Assembly (NCBI GenBank): GCA_014584575.1
Contig: JACTMP010000035.1
Coordinates: forward strand, 3,994-67,993
DNA length: 64,000 bases
Source: Chloroflexota bacterium
GTDB taxonomy: Bacteria; Chloroflexota; Anaerolineae; Promineifilales; Promineifilaceae
Reading direction: 5' to 3'
This document shows, piece by piece, positions 32,530-42,460 of this stretch. Each line of letters begins with the position of its first letter. Positions within the stretch are counted from its first letter, which is position 1. The translations under genes and the position numbers were made by a program. The notes under the pieces are model-generated. The model saw only the letters and a program-made list of their open reading frames with translations. It ran no database searches and had not been told where the DNA came from.

Positions 32530-34914
32530 CTACCTGACAGCCAATGTAAATAGTTCCACATTATCCCCCACCTGAAGGCCATCTACCAGCAGTGGCAGCC
32601 GCCAGCCTTCAGACTGCACCCATAAGCCGGCGGTGACGTGATATTCACCGGGCGGCAAATCGAGCGGCAACGCCAGATAGTGTTCGTCGCGCACGTAAGC
32701 ATCCAGCGACCAGCGCCGGGTGGGAAATTCGCCGGGATTGAGCTTGTCGGATTGGGCCACCAGCACACCGTCAGGCGAGAGTACATGCACAAAGACTTGA
32801 AAGTTAATGTCCAGCCGGTTCAGCGCCTTCCAGTAAAGTTCCAGGGGAACAATGTCGCCGGGCACGGCCGTTTGCCGCCGCGCCGTGTAACCAATGAGGG
32901 CAATTTGCTCGCCAAAATTCGCCATCAGGTCGGTCGCCGCCGGTTCGGCCGCCAATCCGGAGGAGCTATAATGCAAAACACCCGTTGGTTCCAGCAGCAG
33001 AATGCTCACGGCCGTAACCGCTAACACCACCGCCACCGTCAGCCAATCGGGCCGGGCCAAGCGGGGCGGAACGATTGGCGGCAGTTGCGAAACATCAGCT
33101 GCCCGCCAGCGACCCCGCCCTAATTGCCAGGCCACAAACGCCATCAACACCAGCGACACGGCCGTGAGCACATTGGCCGCCGTCCGCGCCGGGGTCGTCC
33201 CAAATTCTACATCAATCACATGCCGCCCCGCCGGCACGGGTACAACAATAAAACCATCTGGCCGCCCCAACTCCGTCTTCACCGGGCTGCCATCAATCCG
33301 CACTTCCCAACCGGGAAAATCAAACAGATACAAGCGAAACCACAGCTTTGTGGGCGTGTCCAAAATGTAGCGGGTGTGGAGCGGCCGTATCACCTGCGTC
33401 TCCAATGTCGCCTCCGGCGGCAGCACATCCCAATTCACCCGGTCCATTGGCTTGCCATCAGCCACGCCGCCGACCACGTTCCCTTTTCGCCCCGGCACCA
33501 CGTCCACCGTTGCCGGGACATAATCGGCCGTTGAAGTCGTGCCCAACCAGCGCCCGGTGTTTTCAATCAGCGACATACGCAGCGTATTCACCTCACCAAA
33601 GTCACCCCAGGGCGCGGGCTGGCTCATGGGCAGCCCCAGGATGATGGTGAGAGTGACGAGTACGGCCGTCAGCCATTCCTTCACATACCGCCGCCCCTGC
33701 CCCTCTTGCAGGAGGCCATCCGTTGCCGCCCCCGCCAACACGGCGCACATCGCCGCCGCTGCGCCCAACAACCGCCAGGGGAATTGGAAAAAGGCCATAA
33801 ACGGCAAGGCTTCCCACACACGTGTGGAAACCGGTGACATGAGAAAGAGCAGCCCAACCAGCGCCAGCACAAAAAACAACACTTGCTCCCCCTGCTGCAG
33901 CCGCCGCAAGAGCAGCAGCGCCACCGCCAGCACAGCCATCACCCACTGCATCACCCCCAAATTAAAACGAAACGCCGGTTCCGACGCCCCCCAATCCAAC
34001 CGCAACGAGGACGCCAACATCTCCTGCACGGACAAAAAATGGGTGCGAAAATCGTAGTTCCCCCCCTGCCCAATGAGCGTGTTCAGCGTCACCGCATTGC
34101 GCTCCAACAGCACCGGCAGCCAGAAAAAAGCAGCCACGCCCAGGCCGAGGAGAAGGGCGGCGAAGATGAGCAGGTGAGGACGGCGCAGCCGCTGGGGTGA
34201 GGGGGTGAGGGGGTGAGAGGATGATGCGTGATGCGTGATGCGTGACACCTGAAACGTGACACGTGAACACACCATCTGCCAGACCGCCCAGGCGCATAGC
34301 AGGCCAAAAAAGAGCATCCCCATCAGGTTGTGGGAGAGGATGACGGCGGCGGTGAGCAGCACGGCCGTAACCCACACCCGCGCCCCGCCCCCTTTGCGTA
34401 ACCGGTCCAATGCCCAAAGCGCCAGCGGGAAGATGCCCAGGCTCAATGATTCCGGCAGCACCCCCCGCGCGTGGGGGTCTACATATTGCACATACGGCGC
34501 ATACACATAGACTGCCGCGGCCACAAAACCCGGCCCCCGCCCCCAATTGTCACGCACAAACCCATACATCCCCAACGCCGCCGCCAGCAAGCCAATGATA
34601 AAACCGGCCTTGACCGCCACCACCGCATCCCAAAACGGCCACAATTCAAATAGCAGCCCCACATAATAAGCCAGCGGCGCATAATAATTGAAGATCGGGT
34701 AGCCATAGCCGTGATAAAAATTGGGCGCCCAGCGTGGATAATAGTCGCCGCCGCGCACCAGTAACCCCAGTTCATGCAGACGGAAAATGTGCAGTTCGGC
34801 GTCCGTCTCCACCGGCAAACTGGCGCGGCTGACAAACGGCCAGATAACAATGAACGCAATCGCCAAAACCACAAAAAAACCGGGGTCAACCCGGCGCAAC
34901 AATCCCTTTCTCAT
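32530..34914 (-). CDS. Large membrane protein, GT-C/6-pyruvoyl-tetrahydropterin synthase-related family
   Basis: A 794-residue multispanning protein resembling the PTPS-related/YfhO-like membrane family, likely a GT-C glycosyltransferase. The first helix is followed by an acidic loop DAELHIFRLHEL and by NFYHGYGYPIFNYYAPLAYY, features of lipid-phosphate-sugar dependent GT-C enzymes. There are about 11 to 13 hydrophobic segments, then an extracytoplasmic beta-rich C-terminal part (LPPGEYHVTAGLWV). Between two helices (~residues 215-240) lies a loop encoded by the intergenic-type heptamer repeat (34205-34265). Substrate unknown. Confidence 0.75.
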   Translation of the reverse strand: MRKGLLRRVDPGFFVVLAIAFIVIWPFVSRASLPVETDAELHIFRLHELGLLVRGGDYYPRWAPNFYHGYGYPIFNYYAPLAYYVGLLFELWPFWDAVVAVKAGFIIGLLAAALGMYGFVRDNWGRGPGFVAAAVYVYAPYVQYVDPHARGVLPESLSLGIFPLALWALDRLRKGGGARVWVTAVLLTAAVILSHNLMGMLFFGLLCAWAVWQMVCSRVTFQVSRITHHASSSHPLTPSPQRLRRPHLLIFAALLLGLGVAAFFWLPVLLERNAVTLNTLIGQGGNYDFRTHFLSVQEMLASSLRLDWGASEPAFRFNLGVMQWVMAVLAVALLLLRRLQQGEQVLFFVLALVGLLFLMSPVSTRVWEALPFMAFFQFPWRLLGAAAAMCAVLAGAATDGLLQEGQGRRYVKEWLTAVLVTLTIILGLPMSQPAPWGDFGEVNTLRMSLIENTGRWLGTTSTADYVPATVDVVPGRKGNVVGGVADGKPMDRVNWDVLPPEATLETQVIRPLHTRYILDTPTKLWFRLYLFDFPGWEVRIDGSPVKTELGRPDGFIVVPVPAGRHVIDVEFGTTPARTAANVLTAVSLVLMAFVAWQLGRGRWRAADVSQLPPIVPPRLARPDWLTVAVVLAVTAVSILLLEPTGVLHYSSSGLAAEPAATDLMANFGEQIALIGYTARRQTAVPGDIVPLELYWKALNRLDINFQVFVHVLSPDGVLVAQSDKLNPGEFPTRRWSLDAYVRDEHYLALPLDLPPGEYHVTAGLWVQSEGWRLPLLVDGLQVGDNVELFTLAVR
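34200..34265. repeat. Heptamer repeats inside a coding region
   Basis: GAGGGGGTGAGGGGGTGAG, then three TGATGCG units, then GTGACAC/GTGAACA units. These are the same units as spacer repeats at 6324, 19283 and 41440, yet here they sit in frame in the GT-C-like gene and encode a hydrophilic loop rich in Ser, His and Pro. Confidence 0.75.
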
Positions 34915-34924
34915 TTACGACTAC

Positions 34925-34971
34925 GGAGGGGAGGCTTTAGCCGCCACTGTGGCGGCTAGAGCCTCCCCTCC
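34925..34971. repeat. 22-bp-stem hairpin upstream of the GT-C-like gene
   Basis: Stem 34925-34946 with 34950-34971, 3-nt loop, one G-T wobble; core GGCTTTAGCCGCCA/TGGCGGCTAGAGCC. It lies between sucD (upstream in gene order) and the GT-C-like gene and probably ends sucCD transcription. Confidence 0.75.
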
Positions 34972-34981
34972 TGGAAGTTTT

Positions 34982-35847
34982 TCAACCGATCAAATCCACA
35001 ATCTGGTCAGGGTGGTCGGCGACGGTGACGCCAGCCTGGCGCAGGGCGGCAATTTTGCCGTCGGCCGTGCCGGAGCCGCCTTCCACAATGGCCCCGGCGT
35101 GACCCATGCGCCGTCCGGGCGGCGCGGTACGCCCGGCAATGAAGGAGGTGACACGCTTGGTCATGTGGCGGGCGATGTAGGCCGCCGCCTGCTCCTCGGC
35201 ATTGCCGCCAATCTCGCCGATCATGATGATCTGCTCCGTTTCCGGATCATCTTCAAATAGCTGCAACACGTCAATAAAGGAGACGCCGCTAATGGGGTCG
35301 CCACCGATGCCGACGCAGGTAGATTGGCCGATACCCCGCCGCGTCAGGGCGTCCACTACCTCGTAGGTGAGGGTGCCACTCTTGGAGACCAGGCCCACAT
35401 TGCCGGGCATGGCGATATTGCCGGGGATGATACCCACTTTGGCCTGGCCGGGCGTGAGCAAACCGGGGCAGTTTGGCCCTACCAGGGTGATTTTCCGCGT
35501 TTCCAGGTAGGCGCGAGCGGCGATCATATCCAGCACGGGAATATGCTCGGTGAGGCAGACAATGAGCGGTAGACCGGCGTCGGCCGCTTCGTAAATGGCG
35601 TCTACGGCAAAACGGGCGGGCACAAAGATGATGCTGGCATTGGCCCCGGTCGCTTCCACAGCGCCCTTCACGGTGTCAAAAATGGGCACACGCTTGCTAT
35701 CGCCATCAAACCATTGGCCGCCTTTGCCCGGCGTGATGCCGCCGACGACGTTGGTGCCGTAGGCGATCATCTGGTTGGTGTGGAACGTGCCTTCGCGCCC
35801 GGTGATGCCCTGTACTAAGAGTCGTGTGTTTTTGTCTACTAAAATGC

Positions 35848-35851
<4 letters not shown>
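34982..35851 (-). CDS. sucD: Succinate-CoA ligase, alpha subunit
   Basis: A 289-residue subunit that, with SucC, interconverts succinyl-CoA and succinate with ADP or GDP phosphorylation in the TCA cycle. CoA-binding Rossmann part: [17 protein letters not shown]; the phosphohistidine is in RRMGHAGAI near residue 247; [10 protein letters not shown] is also typical. The start overlaps the end of sucC by ATGA. Confidence 0.96.
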
Positions 35852-36993
<1,142 letters not shown>

Positions 36994-37034
36994 TATTCTG
37001 TCTCCTTTGCTGTGGGAAATGTGCCTGTACATAG

Positions 37035-37072
37035 AACAGGCGAACGATGCTGCCAGCGTTCGCCTGTTTCAT
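37035..37072. terminator. Hairpin between osmC and sucC
   Basis: AACAGGCGAACG (about 37039-37050) and CGTTCGCCTGTT (about 37060-37071) around a 9- to 10-nt loop. It follows osmC in gene order and lies just before the sucC start, so it may end osmC transcription. Confidence 0.6.
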
Positions 37073-37122
37073 TTATCAAGGTGTGGGGAGGATTATAACA
37101 TGAGGTGAAGTGTGAGACGAAC

Positions 37123-37539
37123 TCACACTTCAACGATCCGAATGGTATGGTGGATGGGCACAGCTTTGGCAAGCATGGCGTGGACGGAGCAGTAACGCTC
37201 AAGGGAGAGGTTGACGGCTTTTTCGACTTTGGTGGGGTCAAGGTCACGGCCGTAGACCACATATTCCACGCCAATATCTGTAAATACCTTGGGGTGGTCG
37301 GTGGCCCGTTCGCCGTTGAAATTGACTTCAAAACCGGTCACGTCCAACCGCATCTTCTCCAATATGGAGATGACGTCCATAGCCGTGCAGCCGATGGTAG
37401 CCACCGCCTGCAACTGCATGGGACTCATCCCCTTTTTTACTTCGCCCGGCAGCGGGGCGCTTTCTAATTCCAGGCTCATCCCGTCAGGGGTGGTCGCCGT
37501 AAAATGTAATCCTTTGTTCCATGTAACTTTAGCTTCCAT
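37123..37539 (-). CDS. OsmC/Ohr-family peroxiredoxin-like protein
   Basis: A 138-residue protein of the OsmC family, thiol peroxidases acting on organic hydroperoxides. The two family cysteines are present: one in ATIGCTAMDVISIL (~residue 50) and one in ERYCSVHAML (~residue 118). The ATG at 37539 has GGAG 5 nt upstream; a longer reading to 37578 is unlikely. A monocistronic unit ended by the hairpin at 37035-37072 is likely. Confidence 0.88.
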   Translation of the reverse strand: MEAKVTWNKGLHFTATTPDGMSLELESAPLPGEVKKGMSPMQLQAVATIGCTAMDVISILEKMRLDVTGFEVNFNGERATDHPKVFTDIGVEYVVYGRDLDPTKVEKAVNLSLERYCSVHAMLAKAVPIHHTIRIVEV

Positions 37540-37676
37540 TCTTTCTCCAGTGGGGCGATTTTCCAAATCGCCCGACAAATATCAATAATCTGCCATTTTG
37601 ACAACGCTGTCTAGTGTAGCCTTACCGGGGTACGGCCGTTAGTGACATTCCTCACCTGAAGGATATGGCGGTGTGT

Positions 37677-37704
37677 GCATCCTCAGATGCGCATCTGAGG
37701 ATGC
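37677..37704. repeat. 28-bp perfect palindrome
   Basis: GCATCCTCAGATGC followed directly by its reverse complement, without a spacer. It lies between divergent osmC and the LysM gene, 50-130 bp from each; an operator for a dimeric regulator or a cruciform element are both possible. Confidence 0.75.
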
Positions 37705-37755
37705 GCACCCCGCTTGCTTAACATGAGAGGGCGGTTGGCGCAACGGCCGTCGCTT

Positions 37756-37783
37756 TTGTGCCCCCTTTTATCTCTGGTATAAT
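37756..37783 (+). promoter_or_regulatory. Putative promoter of the LysM gene
   Basis: TTGTGC, 16-nt spacer, perfect TATAAT (37778-37783), 18 nt before the ATG at 37802. Confidence 0.5.
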
Positions 37784-37801
37784 GCCCCGTTTTGAGTGGG
37801 A

Positions 37802-39187
37802 ATGATGAGTGAGAAGGTGAATTTGCCCCCTGACAAGCGGCGCTGCCCGGTGTGTGATGCGGTGCTGGCCGAAAAAGCAACCGTGTGTTTGATGTGTGGC
37901 TACCGGCTGCCGCCGCCACCTGTGGCCGAAACTGCCACGCCACCAGAAACGGCCGTTGGTTCAGCCACCCCCAAACCGACGCCAACGGCCGTCCCCCCCC
38001 CCACGCCTACGCCGGACGAAACAGAGACGCCCCTGCCCGCCCGGCCAGAACCAGCCGTACCGGTACTCACGGCCGTGCCTGACGTGATAGAAAGCGTGAT
38101 GCGGGAAAGGCAGGCGCCATTGGTGCTTTTGATGACGGCCGTATTCACCGTCTTCATCATCATCCTGGGCGCACTGGTCTGGGAACACCGCCCCGACGAG
38201 GTCAGCATGGTCATCGCCCCCTCGGTGACGCCCATTCCGCCCACCATCACCTTTACGCCCACCTGGACGCCGCTGCCTACCGAAACACAGCCGCCCACGC
38301 TCACCCCCAGCATCACCCCCACACCGGAGCCAACGGCCACGCTGCCGCCGCCCCGCTCCCATACCGTCAGCAGCGGCGAAACGCTGTTTGGCCTCTCCTT
38401 CCTCTACCGCGTTTCCATGGACAGCATTACCAACCTGAACGGCTTACCGGCCAACTCCCAAATTCAGGTCAACCAAAATCTACTCATCCCCTGGCCTACC
38501 CCCACCCCGCCTCTGGAGATCATCACCGTTAACGTCAATGGGGAAATCGTCATTGTGGACCCACGGGCTTGTAACCGGTATGAAGTGCAAACGGGCGATT
38601 CGATTGTGGCCATTGCTTCCCAATTTGGCATCCCCTTTGAACTGCTGGCGCAGGTAAACCGCATTACCGACGCCACCATTTTGCAGCCGGGCGACACTGT
38701 TTGCATTCCGCGCATTAGCTATGGCAGCCCAGAAGATATTCCACCCACGCCGGGGCCATCCCCCACCCCCACCAATACACCGCCGCCGGCCGGGCCAAAA
38801 CTGCTCTACCCGGTGAACGAAACGGTGATTGAGCCGCCGGATGGGGTGGTACGGTTGTTGTGGACGGCCGTGAAAAACCTCACCGACAGCGAATGGTACA
38901 TGGTGGAACTGGCCGATACCAACTTGTTAGATACACTGCCCCAGCGCGCCTTCACCCGCGACACATCCTTGATCGTCCCTTCCAGTTGGCGACCGCCAAT
39001 AGCCGAAACGCACCAGTTATGCTGGCGCGTCAGCATCGTTAACGTCACCGGCTACCGCTCCGATGGGCTGCCGATTTACACCTTTGGCGGCAACAGCAGC
39101 AACCCCGCCTGCTTTTACTGGTTAGGCGCGCCCCCCACGCCAACGCCAACCCCAACCCTCACCCCTTCACCCACACCTACGCCGTGA
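37802..39187 (+). CDS. Membrane-anchored LysM protein with N-terminal zinc ribbon
   Basis: A 461-residue protein. A four-cysteine ribbon (CPVC...CLMC) at ~15-35 faces the cytoplasm; a Pro/Thr-rich linker follows; one membrane helix spans ~107-127 (LVLLMTAVFTVFIIILGALVW). Outside come another Thr/Pro linker and two LysM domains, ~182-225 (HTVSSGETLFGLSFLYRVSM) and ~260-305 (YEVQTGDSIVAIASQFGIP), which bind N-acetylglucosamine polymers, then an Ig-like part (~335-445) and a Thr/Pro tail. It probably links the envelope to a cytoplasmic partner. ATG at 37805 is an alternative start. Confidence 0.8.
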   Translation: MMSEKVNLPPDKRRCPVCDAVLAEKATVCLMCGYRLPPPPVAETATPPETAVGSATPKPTPTAVPPPTPTPDETETPLPARPEPAVPVLTAVPDVIESVMRERQAPLVLLMTAVFTVFIIILGALVWEHRPDEVSMVIAPSVTPIPPTITFTPTWTPLPTETQPPTLTPSITPTPEPTATLPPPRSHTVSSGETLFGLSFLYRVSMDSITNLNGLPANSQIQVNQNLLIPWPTPTPPLEIITVNVNGEIVIVDPRACNRYEVQTGDSIVAIASQFGIPFELLAQVNRITDATILQPGDTVCIPRISYGSPEDIPPTPGPSPTPTNTPPPAGPKLLYPVNETVIEPPDGVVRLLWTAVKNLTDSEWYMVELADTNLLDTLPQRAFTRDTSLIVPSSWRPPIAETHQLCWRVSIVNVTGYRSDGLPIYTFGGNSSNPACFYWLGAPPTPTPTPTLTPSPTPTP

Positions 39188-39224
39188 CCACCAGAGTGCC
39201 CGGCGAATAAATTCGCGGCTACAC

Positions 39225-39325
39225 AAGGCAAAGACCGCCTTTGCGGTCTGGCGATCAGTCAGGCAATCAGTCGGCGCAGGCCGACTTCGCCCTCTGTTGC
39301 CGCGATTTCAATCGCCCGGCGCCAT
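39225..39325. repeat. Dispersed double-hairpin repeat, copy 2
   Basis: AAGACCGCCTTTGCGGTCT, then GTCGGCGCAGGCCGAC, a linker ending CTGTTG, and GCGATTTCAATCGC. Same order as 1-75. It lies between the convergent LysM and MBL genes. Confidence 0.6.
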
Positions 39326-39328
39326 CTT

Positions 39329-39958
39329 TCAAAGCAAAAATGGATTGTCAGCCCGTTCCTGGCCGATGGTGGTGGCGGGGCCATGGCCGCTGAGGACGTG
39401 CGTCTCATCCGGCAGGGGAAGCAACTTCTGGCGAATACTGCGCATCAAGGTGGCCTGATCGCCGCCGGGCAGGTCAGTCCGGCCGATGCTCTGTTGGAAC
39501 AACACATCCCCGTCAAAAATGACCCGATACGCCGGTAGATAAAAACAGACATGGCCGGGGGCGTGACCGGGCGTATATAACACATCCAAAGATAACTTTC
39601 CCACCTGAATCACATCCCCCTCCGCCAACAAGTGGTCCGGTTCCGGCGGGTCAGGAATGGTCAGGCCAAAAAAGGCGGCGGACATGGTGGCCTGCGATAA
39701 CATGGTCACAGCGTCAGGGTGGATGTAGATGGGGGCGTTGGTTTCTTCCTGCAACTGCGCCAGGCCACCCACATGGTCAAAGTGGGCGTGGGTGAGCAGG
39801 ATATGGGTGATGATGTACCCTTTTTCCACGGCCGTTGCCGCAATTCCCCGCCCATCCCACGCCGGATCAATTACCGCTGCTTCCATCGTCTGCTGGCAGC
39901 CCAACAAATAACAATTCGTTTGCAGCGGCCCCAGAGGGAGTTGTAGGATTTCAATCAT
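39329..39958 (-). CDS. MBL-fold metallo-hydrolase (glyoxalase II-like)
   Basis: A 209-residue zinc hydrolase. Metal ligands are in THAHFDHVGG (~58-67), GHAPGHVCFY (~128) and DGDVLFQQSIGRTDLPGG (~148-165). The family includes hydroxyacylglutathione hydrolases, persulfide dioxygenases and other thioester or sulfur enzymes; substrate cannot be fixed by sequence alone. The ATG at 39958 has GAGGT 5 nt upstream. Confidence 0.88.
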   Translation of the reverse strand: MIEILQLPLGPLQTNCYLLGCQQTMEAAVIDPAWDGRGIAATAVEKGYIITHILLTHAHFDHVGGLAQLQEETNAPIYIHPDAVTMLSQATMSAAFFGLTIPDPPEPDHLLAEGDVIQVGKLSLDVLYTPGHAPGHVCFYLPAYRVIFDGDVLFQQSIGRTDLPGGDQATLMRSIRQKLLPLPDETHVLSGHGPATTIGQERADNPFLL

Positions 39959-39973
39959 AAGAACCTCGACTTG

Positions 39974-40048
39974 TGTCATGTGTCATGTATCAAGCCACCT
40001 GCCACCTGACACCTGACACATGACACATGACACATGACACATGACACT
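39974..40048. repeat. Heptamer hairpin, GACACAT/TGTCATG type
   Basis: TGTCATGTGTCATG on the left pairs with four ACACATG units on the right, with CCACCTG and CACCTGA units between. Located between the MATE-like and MBL genes on the minus strand. Confidence 0.8.
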
Positions 40049-40051
40049 CCC

Positions 40052-41383
40052 CTATCCTGGCAACGTCGGTTTGGCACGGGTGCGGCTGAAGGCAAACAGG
40101 CCCGTGGGGATGATGCGCTGCGTCCGCCAGGACAGGTACACAATTTCGCTGATGAGCGCCAGATTCAGCGCCGCCGCCGCCGAGGGTAAACCGGGCAAAC
40201 GCAGCCGCACGCCCAACGCCAACGTCACGGCCGTGACCACCAGATTCACCGCCATCGCCACATTCACATCGGCCGTGTGACGGCCGTGAATCAACATACC
40301 GCGCAGCCACATGCTTACCACCGTCAGTCCGGGGAAGAAGAGATAAAAGACCAGGGTATATTGCGCCAGCGCCCCCACCTCGGCCGTCATATCCTGTACC
40401 ACAAACAGATAAAAAGCAGACAGAGGCGTAAAGACAAACAGCACCATAACCAGCGTCAACACCAGCGTCAGATTTCGGGCAAACCGCCGCAGCATGATAA
40501 AAGAATCAGCCTCATGGCTCAGGGCGATCACCACTTCCGGCAGAGCAAAAGCGGCCGCCCGCGCCATCAGCAATACCTGGAACAGCACCGGCCAGGCGGC
40601 CAGGGACGCCACCGGGTTTTCCAGTTTGGCCAGGCTACTGGTGACTAACGGCTGCACCATGAGGATCATCAGGCTGGTAGCCGCCAGCGGCAGGTGAAAC
40701 CAGAAAAGCTGGCGATACGAAAGGGGTACACCCGCTGCCAGGGTCGAGGTGGGGCCAAGCTGGTTTTGCAGCAACGGCCGTACCGCCACTGTAGCAAACA
40801 CCGCTTCTGCCGCCACCCCCGCCATGAGCGCCGCCGCCCCAATGACCACCCCCGGCCAGGCCGAAAACAGCCCCAGAACAACGGCTACCCCGCCGGACGC
40901 CGCCAGACGCACGGCCGTGCCCCAGGCCATCTTGCCCGGCTGCCCAAAGCCAATCAACACCCCTTGCAAGAAGCGCCGCCAGGCAATGGCCGCGCTCCAA
41001 AAGGTCATAAGCTGCATACCGGGTCGCACCCAGACGGCCACTTCCGGCGGCGCGCCCATCCAATCCATCACCAGGTCAAACAGGGGGGTAAAAGAGATGA
41101 GAATGGTTACGGCCGTGAGCAAAACCATCCAATGAATGGTAAAACGGCGCATCAGCAAAAAGGTCGCCCGATCCTTAACCAGCGCTGTCGAGGTCGCCAG
41201 CATATTAATAATCGGGCTTTCAATCATCACCGACAGGCTGACCACAATACCCATCGCCGCCAGCATAATGACCTCGTTGGGCAGGCGGTTGATGGTGGCG
41301 CTGACGATGGGGCCTTCGGCCGTCATCAGCAGCCAGCTTAGAAAGAGGGGCAGCCAGAATAAAAACACCGTTTGTCGTCGCAT
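40052..41383 (-). CDS. MOP/MATE-superfamily membrane transporter, possibly ANKH-like
   Basis: A 443-residue protein with about twelve hydrophobic segments in two homologous halves, as in the multidrug/oligosaccharide-lipid exporter superfamily. The start FWLPLFLSWLLMTAEGPIV and the internal LPLAATSLMILMVQPLVTSS are reminiscent of bacterial relatives of the ANKH (progressive ankylosis) branch, a weak inference. The ATG at 41383 has GGAG 8 nt upstream. Substrate and direction unknown. Confidence 0.7.
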   Translation of the reverse strand: MRRQTVFLFWLPLFLSWLLMTAEGPIVSATINRLPNEVIMLAAMGIVVSLSVMIESPIINMLATSTALVKDRATFLLMRRFTIHWMVLLTAVTILISFTPLFDLVMDWMGAPPEVAVWVRPGMQLMTFWSAAIAWRRFLQGVLIGFGQPGKMAWGTAVRLAASGGVAVVLGLFSAWPGVVIGAAALMAGVAAEAVFATVAVRPLLQNQLGPTSTLAAGVPLSYRQLFWFHLPLAATSLMILMVQPLVTSSLAKLENPVASLAAWPVLFQVLLMARAAAFALPEVVIALSHEADSFIMLRRFARNLTLVLTLVMVLFVFTPLSAFYLFVVQDMTAEVGALAQYTLVFYLFFPGLTVVSMWLRGMLIHGRHTADVNVAMAVNLVVTAVTLALGVRLRLPGLPSAAAALNLALISEIVYLSWRTQRIIPTGLFAFSRTRAKPTLPG

Positions 41384-41436
41384 ATGCCAATCTCCAGGCA
41401 AGAGTGGAGTATAGAGCGACACAGCGGTGCGGACAA

Positions 41437-41490
41437 GGGGATGAGGGGGTGAAGGGGTGAGGGGGTGAAGGGGTGAAGGGGTGAGGGGAG
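41437..41490. repeat. GGGGTGAA octamer tandem repeat
   Basis: Six to seven units of GGGGTGA(A/G)G, partly repeating the GGGGTGAG unit found in the GT-C-like gene at 34200-34220. Confidence 0.75.
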
Positions 41491-41579
41491 GGGGCTTGTT
41501 GTTGCTGGCGGTTCCCTGTCAGTCGCCAATCAAACCCATCAAGCCCATCACCCATCACCTCACCTCCAGGTGGTTTTTG

Positions 41580-42224
41580 TTAATTTTCAGGGGTATACGG
41601 CCGTCGTTCCAGACAACGCACGGCCAGTTCCAGGACACAACCATAACGCACGGCGCACGCCACCATCTCCCACGCCTTCTCGCTTCGGCTACGGCCGTAA
41701 AGCTGGTCGAAGGCCAGGCCCATTTCGGCGCATAATTCGCGCAGCTCATTCTCTGAAAAGTGCGCCAATCCCTGGCGTAGCTGCACCAGATTCACCGGCT
41801 GCCCCTCCGTCTCATAATTTGCCGCCCGGTTTTCCAGCCAGGTTACGGCCGTATCCCCCGCCCGGTTGATCGCTTCCGCCGCCGCCGCTGAAAACAGCAG
41901 CCGCCCCAGATCAGTCGCCAACCCACTCACCCGCGCCAGCAACCACGTCGCCGCCATCACGATGATGTCGGCGCTGGAACGGCCGTCGGCTTCCAGCTTC
42001 AACAACTCCCCTTTTAACAAGCGGAGGTGGAACGCAGCCATGTGCATCTCGTAGGGCGACAGCACACGCGCCGTCCGCGCAAACGCCGCATCCACCTCCA
42101 CAAACATCACCGCCAACGCCTGTTGCGCTAATGCCTCATCGTTATGTACGGCATCCGTTGCCACCGGCACAACCACCGGCAACAAACTTTCGTGCTGCTG
42201 CCCCACAACTAAAAAACCTTCCAT
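41580..42224 (-). CDS. Effector-associated (death-like) domain protein
   Basis: A 214-residue protein. The C-terminal ~65 residues (LRQGLAHFSENELRELCAEM ... DQLYGRSRSEKAWEMVACAV ... LERRP) match the pattern of effector-associated domains (EAD), death-fold-like adaptor modules that in multicellular bacteria recruit proteases, STAND NTPases or TIR proteins by homotypic contact. The N-terminal ~145 residues are helical and unknown to me. No effector carrying a matching EAD lies in this window. AGGAG lies 8 nt before the ATG at 42224. The EAD call rests on the motif pattern only. Confidence 0.62.
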   Translation of the reverse strand: MEGFLVVGQQHESLLPVVVPVATDAVHNDEALAQQALAVMFVEVDAAFARTARVLSPYEMHMAAFHLRLLKGELLKLEADGRSSADIIVMAATWLLARVSGLATDLGRLLFSAAAAEAINRAGDTAVTWLENRAANYETEGQPVNLVQLRQGLAHFSENELRELCAEMGLAFDQLYGRSRSEKAWEMVACAVRYGCVLELAVRCLERRPYTPEN

Positions 42225-42360
42225 TACAAAACTCCTGTTTGTTGGGCCGGTCAATACCAATTACCCAACTACACAATCACACAATCACCCAATTACTGCC
42301 GCCAGCATAAAACGCAACCGTTGACCCATCGTTAAATTACCCACCAACCACTACCCACCA

Positions 42361-42440
42361 CCTGACACTTGACACTTGACACTTGACACTTGACACTTGA
42401 CACTTGACACCTATCACCTGCCACCTGCCACCTGCCACCT
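42361..42440. repeat. ACTTGAC heptamer array before tex
   Basis: Seven to eight ACTTGAC units followed by CACCTAT and four CACCTGC units. Every 7 bp the array presents TTGACA, the -35 consensus. Confidence 0.85.
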
Positions 42441-42447
42441 TTCCCGT

Positions 42448-42453
42448 TATAAT
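42448..42453 (+). promoter_or_regulatory. Putative -10 box of tex (leaderless)
   Basis: Perfect TATAAT ending 7 nt before the ATG at 42461, no Shine-Dalgarno sequence. The nearest TTGACA is ~38 bp away, too far for a normal -35. Confidence 0.45.
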
Positions 42454-42460
42454 TCACTCC

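Noticed and set aside
42361..42440. CRISPR array
   Set aside because: The repeat unit is 7 bp with no spacers and no cas genes in the window.
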